A stretch of DNA of 64,000 nt from Verrucomicrobiota bacterium. Its GTDB lineage: Bacteria > Verrucomicrobiota > Verrucomicrobiia > Limisphaerales > J093. Numbering within the stretch: the first letter of the stretch is position 1; the number at the start of each line of letters is the position of its first letter. The translations under genes were made by a program, and so were the position numbers. Positions 34,288 through 43,201 of the stretch are shown in pieces. The DNA lies in the NCBI GenBank assembly GCA_022710935.1, contig JAKLFY010000029.1:1-64000 (forward strand), read 5' to 3'. A model generated the notes under the pieces. That model made no database searches. It worked only from the letters and a program-made list of their open reading frames with translations, and was not told the DNA's origin.

Positions 34288-34821
34288 ATGCCGATGACCT
34301 CGTTGCTCAGCAAGATCCGGGAAGTCATGGTCGGTTGGAACGCCGGGCGCGTGACGCTGCCCTATCCGGCCGCGCCCGCGCCGCCTCCGCCCCGGTTCCG
34401 GGGCCGTCCAATCTTCGATGCCACCAAGTGCATTGGCTGTGCGGGCTGCGCAAACAACTGTCCGGCGCGGGAGATTCTGGTCTACGACGTCTGCCAGGAG
34501 ATCCGCATACTCAAGTATCTGGGGCGCCGGTGCACGTATTGCGGGCGCTGCGCGGATGTGTGTCCGGAGGGCGCGATCACGATGAGCGGCGAGTTCGAGA
34601 ATGCGACTCCGGCGATCGGCGACATCGAGCAGCGGCTCGAACTGTTCATGAGCACGTGTCAGCGCTGCGGGCGCTGCTTCACCGAGCCGAGCCCGCTCGA
34701 ACAGTTGAAACTCAAGGGCTATCGGTTCGACGATCTCGAGCACGATCGCTGGGTGTTCCGGTCGCAGGGGTATCTCGAGAATTCGCCCGTCGTGGACGAT
34801 CTCACGATCGAACTCGATTGA
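34288..34821 (+). CDS. hycF: Ferredoxin-like electron-transfer subunit (HycF/NuoI-like)
   Basis: A 177-aa protein with two 4Fe-4S motifs, CIGCAGCANNCP and CTYCGRCADVCP (about residues 48-95), and a third cluster-like CQRCGRC near residue 130, the place where HycF has its conserved CxxCG. It is preceded by a Pro/Ala-rich segment. It should pass electrons to the small subunit. ATG 34288 was chosen for its ggaaagga ribosome-binding site; ATG 34294 is an alternative. There is a 31-bp gap after hycD and a 12-bp gap to the next gene. Confidence 0.92.
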   Translation: MPMTSLLSKIREVMVGWNAGRVTLPYPAAPAPPPPRFRGRPIFDATKCIGCAGCANNCPAREILVYDVCQEIRILKYLGRRCTYCGRCADVCPEGAITMSGEFENATPAIGDIEQRLELFMSTCQRCGRCFTEPSPLEQLKLKGYRFDDLEHDRWVFRSQGYLENSPVVDDLTIELD

Positions 34822-34833
34822 GTCAGGAAGGCT

Positions 34834-35370
34834 ATGCTCAAGAAGATCTGCCAGAAGATGCTCCGCCGCTCCCTCTGGGTCTACCACGCCAACAGCGGCG
34901 GCTGCAACGGATGCGACATCGAGGTCCTGAACGTTCTCACCCCGTATTATGACGCCGAGCGTTTCGGAATCAAACTGGTGGGATCGCCCCGTCACGCCGA
35001 TGTGATGCTCTGCCAGGGGCCGGCGATGCGTTCGACGGCGTGCGCCTTGCGTCGCGCCTACGAGGCCATGCCGGCGCCGAAGCTGGTTTTTGCCATCGGC
35101 TCGTGCGCCTGCGGCGGAGGCCTGTGGCACGACAGCTACAGCGTCCTGGGGCCCGTCGAGAAGCTGTTGCCCGTGGATTTCTACATCCCCGGATGCCCCC
35201 CCCGGCCCGAGGCGATCCTCTATGGCGTCGCGGCGGCGGCGGGGTTGGTGGACAAGAAAGTCGCCCCGGTCCGCTTCAAGCAGGCCGAGTTCCCGATCCC
35301 GCGCTATCACCCCGAACACCTCCGCGGGCGGGGCGAGCTGGTGGTCTACGAAAAGGCGGAACGCGTTTAG
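34834..35370 (+). CDS. hycG: Hydrogenase small subunit (HycG/NuoB-like)
   Basis: A 178-aa protein with the four cysteines that bind the proximal 4Fe-4S cluster: C-N-G-C in SGGCNGCDIEVL (about residues 22-32), one in IGSCACGGG (about 90) and one in YIPGCPPRPEA (about 121). It receives electrons from the Ni-Fe site of the large subunit. It is the last gene of the operon; its stop codon lies inside a hairpin. An aggaagg ribosome-binding site precedes the ATG. Confidence 0.94.
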   Translation: MLKKICQKMLRRSLWVYHANSGGCNGCDIEVLNVLTPYYDAERFGIKLVGSPRHADVMLCQGPAMRSTACALRRAYEAMPAPKLVFAIGSCACGGGLWHDSYSVLGPVEKLLPVDFYIPGCPPRPEAILYGVAAAAGLVDKKVAPVRFKQAEFPIPRYHPEHLRGRGELVVYEKAERV

Positions 35371-35413
35371 CCCGGTTCTTTGACACGCTAAGCGAGGAAC
35401 CGTAACCGGGCTA
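35368..35413. terminator. Hairpin at the end of the hydrogenase operon
   Basis: TAGCCCGGTT, which includes the hycG stop codon, pairs with AACCGGGCTA; an inner GGTTC/GAACC pair adds to the stem. There is no T-run on either strand, so factor-independent termination is uncertain. It lies between convergent operons and may shield both. Confidence 0.5.
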
Positions 35414-35430
35414 TGGACTGCCCGCCACGG

Positions 35431-35874
35431 TCAGTACTTCTTGACGAACTTCTTGCGCGGATCGTCCTCGGGCGCTGTGTCGGACGGGGCCGCACTCGGA
35501 GTGGAGGCCGGGGAAGAGGCTTTCGGCGCGTCGGCCCCTGCGGGCGAGGGGGGACTCGGTTTTGACGGGGCGGCGTCGGCGGCCTCGACGAAGGCCATGC
35601 GCAAGTTGGTCAGGCTTTGTTGCAGGAGGTCGTTCTCGCTCTTGGACAGGTTGCCTTTGGTCTTTGCCGCAAGCATATCGAGGGTGTCGATAAAGACGCT
35701 GGCGGCCTCGACATCGGTTTCGGTGGTCCCGGTTTGGGGGTGAGGCGCCTGGCCCAGGAAGATGAGGGCCATGTTTGTCTGCTGGATGACAAGATTGGCG
35801 AAGAGGGCCGTGTGATGGCGGGAGGCATCCGGCGTCGAGGCGGATGGTGCGGATGTTGCGGATTGGTCAGTCAT
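35431..35874 (-). CDS. DUF1844 domain protein
   Basis: A 147-aa protein of unknown function. The central part matches the DUF1844 family: FANLVIQQTNMALIFLGQAP, then VFIDTLDMLAAKTKGNLSKSENDLLQQSLTNLRMAFVEA. The remainder is Ala/Pro/Ser-rich linker ending in the basic DPRKKFVKKY. Its start overlaps the end of the upstream LON-domain gene by eight bases, so the two are coupled. Confidence 0.85.
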   Translation of the reverse strand: MTDQSATSAPSASTPDASRHHTALFANLVIQQTNMALIFLGQAPHPQTGTTETDVEAASVFIDTLDMLAAKTKGNLSKSENDLLQQSLTNLRMAFVEAADAAPSKPSPPSPAGADAPKASSPASTPSAAPSDTAPEDDPRKKFVKKY

Positions 35875-36571
35875 GGTCTTCGGAGGCCTTGCGGCGCTCG
35901 ATGTCGTGATAGAGGAAGCTCACCAAATGGCGCAACCGATCCTCGAGGTGAGCGGTTTCGAGGATGACCTGGCGCTCGCGGGGCGAGGGCAGCAGGGTTG
36001 CTGAGATCAGGTCAACCAGTTGCTCGGGATCGTCGACCTGGCTCAGGTGCCGCAGCACTTCGCGAAAGGCCTCCGTCGCCGTTTCGTCCGGAGCAGTCGG
36101 CTCCGCGCCGAGTCCGACATCGGCGGTCAATTCAGCCAGTGTCTTGAACGGCGGTTCGAAGCCGAGCTTGAGGCGCTCGGTCACCAGGTCGAGCAAGCGG
36201 ACAGCCAGCGCCTGAACCGCCTGCGCTGACGCGGCCAGGCGCGGCAGGTACCGGACGCCATGGATGCGATATGGGCGGTGTGGGACACGGCGCGTGAGTT
36301 CGACCCGGGCGATGCCCTGGAGCACGAGGTTCGATGTCCCGTCCCGCTTCTTCACCGAGGCCCGGACCAGCCCGAGCCCCGCCACGTTCGCCGGGCATTC
36401 CCGGACGCGCCCGGGTTTCTGCATGGCCACGGCGATCATGCGATGGGTTTCGAGCGTGTCGGACAGCATCCGGCGGTACCGCGGCTCGAATATATAGAGC
36501 GGCAGCATCGCCTGCGGGAACAGGATCACGTTGGGCAAGGTCATCACCGGGACCTCGGTCGGCAGTTCCAT
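35867..36571 (-). CDS. LON substrate-binding-domain protein
   Basis: A 234-aa protein consisting of the N-terminal substrate-binding domain of Lon proteases without ATPase or protease parts. The signature is TLPNVILFPQAMLPLYIFEPRYRRMLSDTL at the N-terminus, followed by GLVRASVKKRDGTSNLVLQGIARV. Stand-alone members are widespread and their function is unsettled. It forms a two-gene operon with the DUF1844 gene. Confidence 0.9.
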   Translation of the reverse strand: MELPTEVPVMTLPNVILFPQAMLPLYIFEPRYRRMLSDTLETHRMIAVAMQKPGRVRECPANVAGLGLVRASVKKRDGTSNLVLQGIARVELTRRVPHRPYRIHGVRYLPRLAASAQAVQALAVRLLDLVTERLKLGFEPPFKTLAELTADVGLGAEPTAPDETATEAFREVLRHLSQVDDPEQLVDLISATLLPSPRERQVILETAHLEDRLRHLVSFLYHDIERRKASEDHD

Positions 36572-36681
36572 GTGTGGATATTAGTCTCGAGTGCGTGTAA
36601 TGCAAGGGGGGTGCGAGGAGGCCAAGCGCGAATCGCAGGTTTGCGCCCGGCGGACCGATGCATCATTCTTCGAGAGCCGAC

Positions 36682-38463
36682 ATGAACGTCTCGCGACACT
36701 CAGTCCCCGTCGACAGCAAGGGCTTCCTCCCGATGACCCGGGCGGAGATGTCTGCGCGGGGATGGGAGGCGCTGGATGTTTTGATCATCACCGGTGACGC
36801 CTATGTGGATCATCCGTCCTTTGGGGCGGCCATGATCGGGCGCGTTCTCGAAGCCGGGGGTTGCCGCGTGGGCATCGTGGCGCAGCCGGACTGGAAAAGG
36901 CTTGAAGCGATCCAGGTCATGGGCCGGCCCCGTCTCTTCTGCGGCGTGACGGCGGGGAACCTGGACTCGATGCTCGCCAACTACACGGCCGCGCGCCACA
37001 GGCGCAAGGAGGACGTCTACAGCGAGGATGGCCTGCCCGGGAGACGCCCGAACCATGCGGCGATCGTCTATGCGCAGATGTGCCGGCAGGCGTTTCCAGG
37101 TCTGCCGGTTGTTCTGGGGGGGCTCGAGGCCGGGATGCGGCGGTTCGCGCATTACGACTACTGGGAGGACAAGCTGCGTCCGGCCCTGCTGGCCGACGCG
37201 AAGGCGGACATCCTGGTTTACGGCATGGGGGAAGTCGGCGTGCGGGAAATCGCGCGCCGGCTGCGCGCGGACGTGACGGATCTTGGCGGCATTCGCGGGA
37301 CGGCGCGCCTGCTTGGCGGGCGGGAGACCTCGACGAACGATTTCGGAGACTGCATCCGGCTGGCGTCGTGGGAGGAATTGCGGCGCGATCCCAAGCTTCT
37401 CCTTCGCCTGACGAAGGTGATTGAAGCGCAGCAGACGCCTTACTGCGGGAAGCGGTTGGTCCAGGTGCACGGGAATCGTGCGTTGCTCCAGGAACCGCCC
37501 GCTTGGCCGCTGGACGGGCCCGATCTGGACGCGGTTTATGAGTTGCCGTTCATGCGGGCGCCGCATCCGGCGTATCGGGGCAGGATCCCGGCCTTCGCCG
37601 CGATTCAGGACTCGATTGTCGTCTCGCGGGGTTGTCCCGGCGGATGCACCTTCTGCGGCCTCGGTTTTCATCAGGGGAAATTCGTGTCGAGCCGCAGTGT
37701 GGACTCGGTGGTTGGGGAGATTCGGAGAGTGGCGGCGGGCGGGACATTTCGGGGCACGGTGTCCGATCTGGGCGGTCCGACGGCTAATCTCTTCGGCGCG
37801 CGGAACGGGCATGTCGAGGCGTGCCGGCGCTGTCATCGGCCCAGTTGCCTCTGGCCGCGACTGTGTCCGCACTTCAGGATTGACGAGGGCAAGGGGATCG
37901 AGTTGCTGCGCCGGGCTCGCGAGCAGGCGGGAGTCAAGCATGTGTTTGTCCAATCGGGCATTCGGATGGACATCGCGCTGCGGACGCCGGCGTACCTCGA
38001 AGAACTTGTCCGCCATCATGTCTCCGGGCACCTGAAGGTCGCCCCCGAGCACCTGCATCCGGAGGTGCTGCGTCGGATGCGCAAACCCGCCGTCGATTTC
38101 GAGGCGTTTCTGAAGCAGTTCCATCGCTTGAGCGAGGCGGCGGGCAAGGAGCAGTACCTGGTGCCGTATTTCATTTCGAGCTTTCCGGGCTGCACCGACA
38201 GGGAGATGGCCGTGATCGAGCGCTTTCTCAAGCGCCAGAGCTGGAATTTGCAGCAGGTGCAGGATTTCATCCCACTCCCCATGACGGGCGCGGCGGCGAT
38301 GTACGTGACCGGTTTGGATCTCGACACGGAGCAGCCGATTCCGGTGGTGCGCAACGCCGGCGATCGGGCGCGGCAGCGGCGGATGTTGCATCCGAATCGG
38401 CCGCGGGCCACCCCGCATGGCGCATCGGGCCTTGACGACTACGACGTCGGCGTCAGCCCATGA
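36682..38463 (+). CDS. YgiQ-family radical SAM protein
   Basis: A protein of about 593 aa with the YgiQ-type N-terminal domain (LIITGDAYVDHPSFGAAMIGRVLEA...FCGVTAGNLDSMLANYT) and a radical SAM core with CPGGCTFC (the CxxxCxxC cluster motif) at about residue 315. HPEVLRRMRKP and FISSFPGCTDREM follow. The enzyme binds a 4Fe-4S cluster and S-adenosylmethionine; the reaction of the YgiQ family is unknown. ATG 36682 has a GAGAG sequence eight bases upstream; the in-frame ATG at 36658 would add eight residues. Its end overlaps the convergent EF-G gene by 11 bp. Confidence 0.92.
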   Translation: MNVSRHSVPVDSKGFLPMTRAEMSARGWEALDVLIITGDAYVDHPSFGAAMIGRVLEAGGCRVGIVAQPDWKRLEAIQVMGRPRLFCGVTAGNLDSMLANYTAARHRRKEDVYSEDGLPGRRPNHAAIVYAQMCRQAFPGLPVVLGGLEAGMRRFAHYDYWEDKLRPALLADAKADILVYGMGEVGVREIARRLRADVTDLGGIRGTARLLGGRETSTNDFGDCIRLASWEELRRDPKLLLRLTKVIEAQQTPYCGKRLVQVHGNRALLQEPPAWPLDGPDLDAVYELPFMRAPHPAYRGRIPAFAAIQDSIVVSRGCPGGCTFCGLGFHQGKFVSSRSVDSVVGEIRRVAAGGTFRGTVSDLGGPTANLFGARNGHVEACRRCHRPSCLWPRLCPHFRIDEGKGIELLRRAREQAGVKHVFVQSGIRMDIALRTPAYLEELVRHHVSGHLKVAPEHLHPEVLRRMRKPAVDFEAFLKQFHRLSEAAGKEQYLVPYFISSFPGCTDREMAVIERFLKRQSWNLQQVQDFIPLPMTGAAAMYVTGLDLDTEQPIPVVRNAGDRARQRRMLHPNRPRATPHGASGLDDYDVGVSP

Positions 38464-40534
38464 TTCTCTTGAGCGTGTTGGGGGGGACGGGGGCGTAGGT
38501 GAGCGGTTCCATCGAGCATGAGGCGCGGCCCTGGCTGAGGCTCCGCATCGCACTCGCGTAGCCGAACAACTCGTGCAATGGAGCGTGGGCCTCGATGGCC
38601 GTGAGGCCGTCCCGGTGCTCGGTGCGGACGATGAGTGCGCGGCGCTGTTGGAGGTCGCCCAGAAAGTCGCCCAGGTAGGTCTCGGGCGTCAGGATGTCGA
38701 GCTTCATGATGGGCTCGAGCAGGACCGGTCCGGCCTGCTCCAGCCCCCTGTGAAACGCCTCGTTGGCGGCAATGCGAAAGGCCATTTCGTTCGAATGCTC
38801 CGGGCTCATCTGGCCCCCCAGGATCGACACCCGAAGCTTCGTCAAAGGGTAGCCGGAGATTCGGCCGCCGCCGTCGCCACAGGCCTTGAGTTCCTCGACG
38901 GCGGCCGCCACGAAGGACGCGGGCAAGGACTCGGGCGGGCAGAGGTTGACGACGGTCACGGGCTGCGCGTCAGAGTCCACGGGTTCAATGCGGATTCGCA
39001 GTTCGGCGAACAGCGGTTGGCCGGCGATTTGGCGCTGGCAGACGCCGGTGACATCGACGCCGTGGGCGACGGTTTCGCGATAGCTGACCTGGGGTGTGTG
39101 GAACCGCACATTGAGGGCAAAGTCGCGCAGGAGGCGGTTCTTGATCACTTCGAGGTGCAACTCGCCCATGCCGTTGATGAGCGTCTGTCCGGTCTCGCCG
39201 TTGCCGACCCGCAGGGTGGGATCCTGTCGCTGGAGCAATTCGAGCGCGTCGGCGAGTTTCTCGCGTTCGGTGGCGCTCTCGGGCTCGATGGCCATCGAGA
39301 TGACGGTTTGCGGGAACTGGATGGACTCGAGGAGAATGGGGTGCCGCGGGTCGCAGAGGGTGTCGCCGGTGATCGAGTGCCGCAGGCCGATCAGGCCCAC
39401 GATGTCGCCGGCCGCGGCGTTCTGGACCTGTTGCTCCCTTTTGGTCGCATGGATGCGCCACAATTGAGAGACGTTTTCCTTCTTGTCCTTGCCCGGGTTG
39501 AGGGCGCGCGTGTTGGCCTTGAGTTCGCCCGAGTAGATGCGCACCCAGGACAGATCGCCTGTCTTGGCCGGGAGCACCTTGAAGACCAGGCCGCAGAACG
39601 GTTCGGAGGAGCGGGGGGGGCGGCGCTCGATGTGGCCCTTGCGGGCCGGGTGCTCTCCCTCGACGGCCGGCAAGTCCAGCGGGTTGGGCAGATACCAGGC
39701 GACGGCGTCGAGGAGCGGTTGCACGCCGATGCCGCGCAGGGCCGAGCCGCAGAGCACAGGCTGGATCTTCAAAGCGACAGTCGCCTGGCGAATCACCTGG
39801 CGAATCAGGGCCGGCGGGATCGGCTTCTCGAGAAGAGCCAGTTCCGTCAGTTCGTCGCTGTGCCCGTAGAGTTTCTCGAGCATCTGGTTGCGCCACGACT
39901 CGGCTTCGGCCCGCCGGTCCTCGGGGAGATCGCTCCGTCGAACGAGCCGTCCGTCCGTCTCCCCGTCGAACTCGAGCATCTGCATTTCGATCAGGTCGAT
40001 GACGCCGCGGAACGCATCGCCACCAAGGGCGGGGCCGGCCCCAACCGGGATCTGGAGCGGGACGGGCTGGGCGCCCAGGCGCTGCGCGATCTCGTTGCAG
40101 ACGCGCTCGAAGCCGGCGCCGTCCCGATCCATCTTGTTGATAAAGGCCAGACGCGGCACCCGGTAGCGGTCGGCCTGACGCCACACGGTTTCGCTCTGGG
40201 CCTGGACGCCTTCGCGGGCGCTGAAGACGACCACGGCGCCATCGAGCACGCGCAGGCAGCGTTCGACTTCGGCCGTGAAGTCGACGTGGCCGGGGGTGTC
40301 GATGAGATTGATGTGGGCATCCAGCCAGTCGAACGTGACGCAGGCCGAATAGATGGTGATCCCGCGGTCCTGCTCCTCGGGATCACAATCGGTCTCCGTG
40401 GTCCCGGCATCGACCTCGCCTGCGCGATGCTTGCTGCCGCTGCAGAAGAGCATGTGCTCGGTGACGGTGGTCTTGCCCGCGTCGATGTGCGCGATGACTC
40501 CGATGTTGCGGATGCGTTGGATGTCGCGTGGCAT
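38453..40534 (-). CDS. Elongation factor G paralogue (EF-G2-like)
   Basis: A 693-aa translational GTPase with all five EF-G domains. G motifs: AHIDAGKTT (P-loop), RGITI, DTPGH, NKMD. The switch region GEVDAGTTETDCDPEEQDRGITIYSACVTFDW resembles the EF-G2/mitochondrial EF-G2 type more than the canonical GEVHDG..TMDWM form. This suggests a secondary EF-G, perhaps for ribosome recycling and not routine translocation. Its setting is also not the usual str operon (no rpsL, rpsG or tuf). It follows the diadenylate cyclase gene by 53 bp on the same strand and may share its transcript. Confidence 0.88.
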   Translation of the reverse strand: MPRDIQRIRNIGVIAHIDAGKTTVTEHMLFCSGSKHRAGEVDAGTTETDCDPEEQDRGITIYSACVTFDWLDAHINLIDTPGHVDFTAEVERCLRVLDGAVVVFSAREGVQAQSETVWRQADRYRVPRLAFINKMDRDGAGFERVCNEIAQRLGAQPVPLQIPVGAGPALGGDAFRGVIDLIEMQMLEFDGETDGRLVRRSDLPEDRRAEAESWRNQMLEKLYGHSDELTELALLEKPIPPALIRQVIRQATVALKIQPVLCGSALRGIGVQPLLDAVAWYLPNPLDLPAVEGEHPARKGHIERRPPRSSEPFCGLVFKVLPAKTGDLSWVRIYSGELKANTRALNPGKDKKENVSQLWRIHATKREQQVQNAAAGDIVGLIGLRHSITGDTLCDPRHPILLESIQFPQTVISMAIEPESATEREKLADALELLQRQDPTLRVGNGETGQTLINGMGELHLEVIKNRLLRDFALNVRFHTPQVSYRETVAHGVDVTGVCQRQIAGQPLFAELRIRIEPVDSDAQPVTVVNLCPPESLPASFVAAAVEELKACGDGGGRISGYPLTKLRVSILGGQMSPEHSNEMAFRIAANEAFHRGLEQAGPVLLEPIMKLDILTPETYLGDFLGDLQQRRALIVRTEHRDGLTAIEAHAPLHELFGYASAMRSLSQGRASCSMEPLTYAPVPPNTLKRIMG

Positions 40535-40587
40535 GGCGTTGTTGTGTTTTTGAATGGGGTGCCGCTCATCAGCAGCAAGCCTGGCGC

Positions 40588-41808
40588 TCAGGGCTCCGTC
40601 TTCGCGTTCGGCGCCAGCGCCTCATCGATCTCGAGTGTGACCTGACGGGGTTCGATATTCTCGAGGTTCAGCTTGGCCGGGTAGGAGAGTTCGGTGCTGG
40701 TGATGCGGAAGGTGCGGCGCCCGCGCCGCGCGTCCCAGAGTTGGAGCACGAGGCGGATGTCGCCGGAGCCCAGGAAATCGAATTCCTTGCGCGGGGCGGA
40801 GAAGCTGACCACGATGCTTTCGGGGCGGACCGTGGTGACGACGAGATTGGTCCCGAGCAGTCCGTACTGGACAGGGATCTCGAAGGAGCGGTGGACGACC
40901 TGGCTGCGATGGACGACGACCAGCCAGAGACTGACGGCCAGGACGAGCGCGAGGACCTTCTCGCGGTAGTTGTGATGGTAGAGATCGCGCCAGAGACGGA
41001 ACTCGGGCTGGGGAGCGATCTCGTGATAGAAGGCTTCGAGGATGGTGGCCAATTCGCTCGAATCGGCCACCATCCGGATGCGCCCGCGACGAACGACGGA
41101 TATGGTGCCGCGTTCCTCGGACACGACCAGGCAGAGGGCGTCGCTGCGTTCGGACAGGCCGAGGGCGGCGGCATGGCGGGTGCCTCTGCGGGGGAGTTCG
41201 TCGAGGTTCTTCGAGAGGGGCAGGTAGGCGCCGAGCTTGTCGACCTGGTTGCCTTCGATGATCACCGCGCCGTCGTGGCCCGGCGAATGGGGATCGAAGA
41301 TGCTCCGAAGCAAGGGTTCGCTCAATCGTCCGTTGACCTCCTCGCCCCCCTGCACGTGCCGCGCAATCACGTCGTGTCCGCGCACCACCACCAGCGCCCC
41401 GATGCGGGCCCGGGCCAGATCGCCCAGGGTGCGGGCGAGGATCTCGACCTCGCGTCGGGGGAGGCGCCGGGCCTGGCGCCGGTAGAGGGGCAGGCTGCGC
41501 TCACGCCACCACAGGCCCACCCGCTCGAAGAAGTAACGGAGATCCTCCTGGAAAATCACCACAAGCGCCACGAGGATAATCGCGAAGAAACCTCGCAGCA
41601 GCGTGATGGTCAACCGGAGATCGAGTTTCCAGGCGCCCAAATAGAGCAGGCCGAAGATCACGATCCCGACGACGATCAGCGAGGAGCGGCGCGTCCGTTT
41701 GAGAGCGACGAGGAACGTGTAGATGATCAGCATGACCACCGCGATGTCGACAAAGCCGCTCACGCTGATCTGAGTGAGGGCGCGGAACAGGTATTCCAGC
41801 CAGTCCAT
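40588..41808 (-). CDS. cdaA: Diadenylate cyclase (CdaA-type) fused to a YbbR-like domain
   Basis: A 406-aa membrane protein making the second messenger c-di-AMP from two ATP. Three N-terminal helices (about residues 15-90) precede the DAC domain (about 100-260), which has HDGAVII and GTRHAAALGLSERSDALCLVVSEE; the usual RHR motif reads RHA here. A fourth helix (about 280-300, EKVLALVLAVSLWLVVVH) leads to a C-terminal YbbR-like beta domain (about 305-395: EIPVQYGLLGTNLVVTTVRPESIVVSFS). In Firmicutes the YbbR protein CdaR is a separate regulator of CdaA; here both are one chain. Seven bp separate it from the DHH phosphoesterase upstream, giving a synthesis and breakdown pair. Confidence 0.92.
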   Translation of the reverse strand: MDWLEYLFRALTQISVSGFVDIAVVMLIIYTFLVALKRTRRSSLIVVGIVIFGLLYLGAWKLDLRLTITLLRGFFAIILVALVVIFQEDLRYFFERVGLWWRERSLPLYRRQARRLPRREVEILARTLGDLARARIGALVVVRGHDVIARHVQGGEEVNGRLSEPLLRSIFDPHSPGHDGAVIIEGNQVDKLGAYLPLSKNLDELPRRGTRHAAALGLSERSDALCLVVSEERGTISVVRRGRIRMVADSSELATILEAFYHEIAPQPEFRLWRDLYHHNYREKVLALVLAVSLWLVVVHRSQVVHRSFEIPVQYGLLGTNLVVTTVRPESIVVSFSAPRKEFDFLGSGDIRLVLQLWDARRGRRTFRITSTELSYPAKLNLENIEPRQVTLEIDEALAPNAKTEP

Positions 41809-41814
41809 CGGCGT

Positions 41815-42879
41815 TCAACTCGCAAAGGGTTTGCGGGGCTCGGTCGTGCCCCGGATGCGCAGACGGCCCCTCAAGCGCTCGGTCAGCACGCGTTCGCGTT
41901 CGTTCCATTTCTCCTCGAGGGCGTCGAGCCCGACGCGGCAACTGCCGCCGGCGATCGGCCCGTGGCCGCCGGCCTGGGTGCGCTGAACGAAGACGTCGCG
42001 CAACACCTCGCCCGCCTGGGCGTCCTGGTGGACGCTGCGCAACGAGACGTGCAGGCGGCCCTTGTAGCGCCCGGAGACGAAACACCACTGGGCGCGCTCG
42101 TACGTGAGCAGGAACTCCGCCACCTGGGAGACGCGATCGGGGGTGTCGACCGCGCCGAGATGCGACACCACCAGGCGGCGGTACTGGACGGCTTCGCGGA
42201 TGCCGCGGCCCAGCACGCTGAAGAACTTGCGGGGGCGCAGCGGGTTCTGAATGCGCGCCAGGGCCCGCATGTCGGCGTGGCGCAGCACCTCGAGATACGT
42301 CTGGGTGACATCCGCGCGGCGCGCACGGTACAGGTCGAGCGTGTCCGTGAGGATCCCGTACGCCAGCGCGGTCGCGACGCGCGCCGGGATATCGGGGCTG
42401 GTTTGGAGCAGGGCCTGGGCGACCAGGACGCACGTGGCGCCGCAACCGGGGTCGACGATGGCCAGGCCGGCCGAGGGCGGGGTGTCGCCAGGATGCTGAT
42501 CGAGGACGAGGGTGGCCTTGCGGTTGCCCGGGAATGGGTTGTTGCGAAAGGCCGGCTGGGTATCCACCAACGCCACATTCGCGAAGCGCTTGAGCAGCGC
42601 CGGGTGGAACCGGTGCATTCGGATGCGGAGGGTCCGGACCATCGCCTGGTTCTCGACGCGGCCGACGATCCCGCCGTAGGCGATGCGGGCTTCGATGCCA
42701 AAGGCCGATTGCACCAGATGCTGAAGCCCATACATCGAGCCGATCGCGTCCGGATCCGGGAAATCATGGCTCATGATCAGGAGCGGTGACAGGGCCGCGC
42801 GATGCTCGGCAAGGAACGCGAGCAGGGTGCGGGCGTGATCCGCGGAGTTGGGAGGGGGACCGTTTTCGGGCGTTGTCAT
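41815..42879 (-). CDS. DHH-family phosphoesterase (NrnA/DhhP-like)
   Basis: A 354-aa cytoplasmic phosphodiesterase of the DHH/DHHA1 type. Motifs: SHDFPDPDAIGSM (I), VDTQP (II), LDQHPGD (III, normally DHH), YGILTDT (IV), and a C-terminal DHHA1 site GGHGPIAGGSC. Family members cleave c-di-AMP, pApA, nano-RNA or pAp; the position next to the cyclase points to c-di-AMP/pApA turnover. The His-to-Gln change in motif III is unusual and could alter metal binding. ATG 42879 was chosen; the longer frame to 43065 adds residues with no family resemblance. Confidence 0.85.
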   Translation of the reverse strand: MTTPENGPPPNSADHARTLLAFLAEHRAALSPLLIMSHDFPDPDAIGSMYGLQHLVQSAFGIEARIAYGGIVGRVENQAMVRTLRIRMHRFHPALLKRFANVALVDTQPAFRNNPFPGNRKATLVLDQHPGDTPPSAGLAIVDPGCGATCVLVAQALLQTSPDIPARVATALAYGILTDTLDLYRARRADVTQTYLEVLRHADMRALARIQNPLRPRKFFSVLGRGIREAVQYRRLVVSHLGAVDTPDRVSQVAEFLLTYERAQWCFVSGRYKGRLHVSLRSVHQDAQAGEVLRDVFVQRTQAGGHGPIAGGSCRVGLDALEEKWNERERVLTERLRGRLRIRGTTEPRKPFAS

Positions 42880-43201
42880 CGCGAGACAGTCAAATCGTTC
42901 CACAGGGCATCCAGGGCGACGCCCGATGCATCCCAGACGCGGAGTCGTACCGGTGGCGGGCGTGAGCCAGCCCCGTCCGGCGTGTCCGGGGGCTGGCGGC
43001 CAGGTTGGTCGGACTGTGTGCGGGCCGCTGCTGCTTGTATCATATCGCTTCTCGAGAGTCTGCAATCAGGGCGCAGTTCTGCGCGCAGATACTCGGATGA
43101 GCGATCTGCGGGATGCAACAGGTTTTTGCGGGGCAAATTCTTGCGTGGCAGGCGCAGCCCGCTCGATTGACGTTCGATCCAGTGCGCGCTAGCGTGCCCT
43201 G

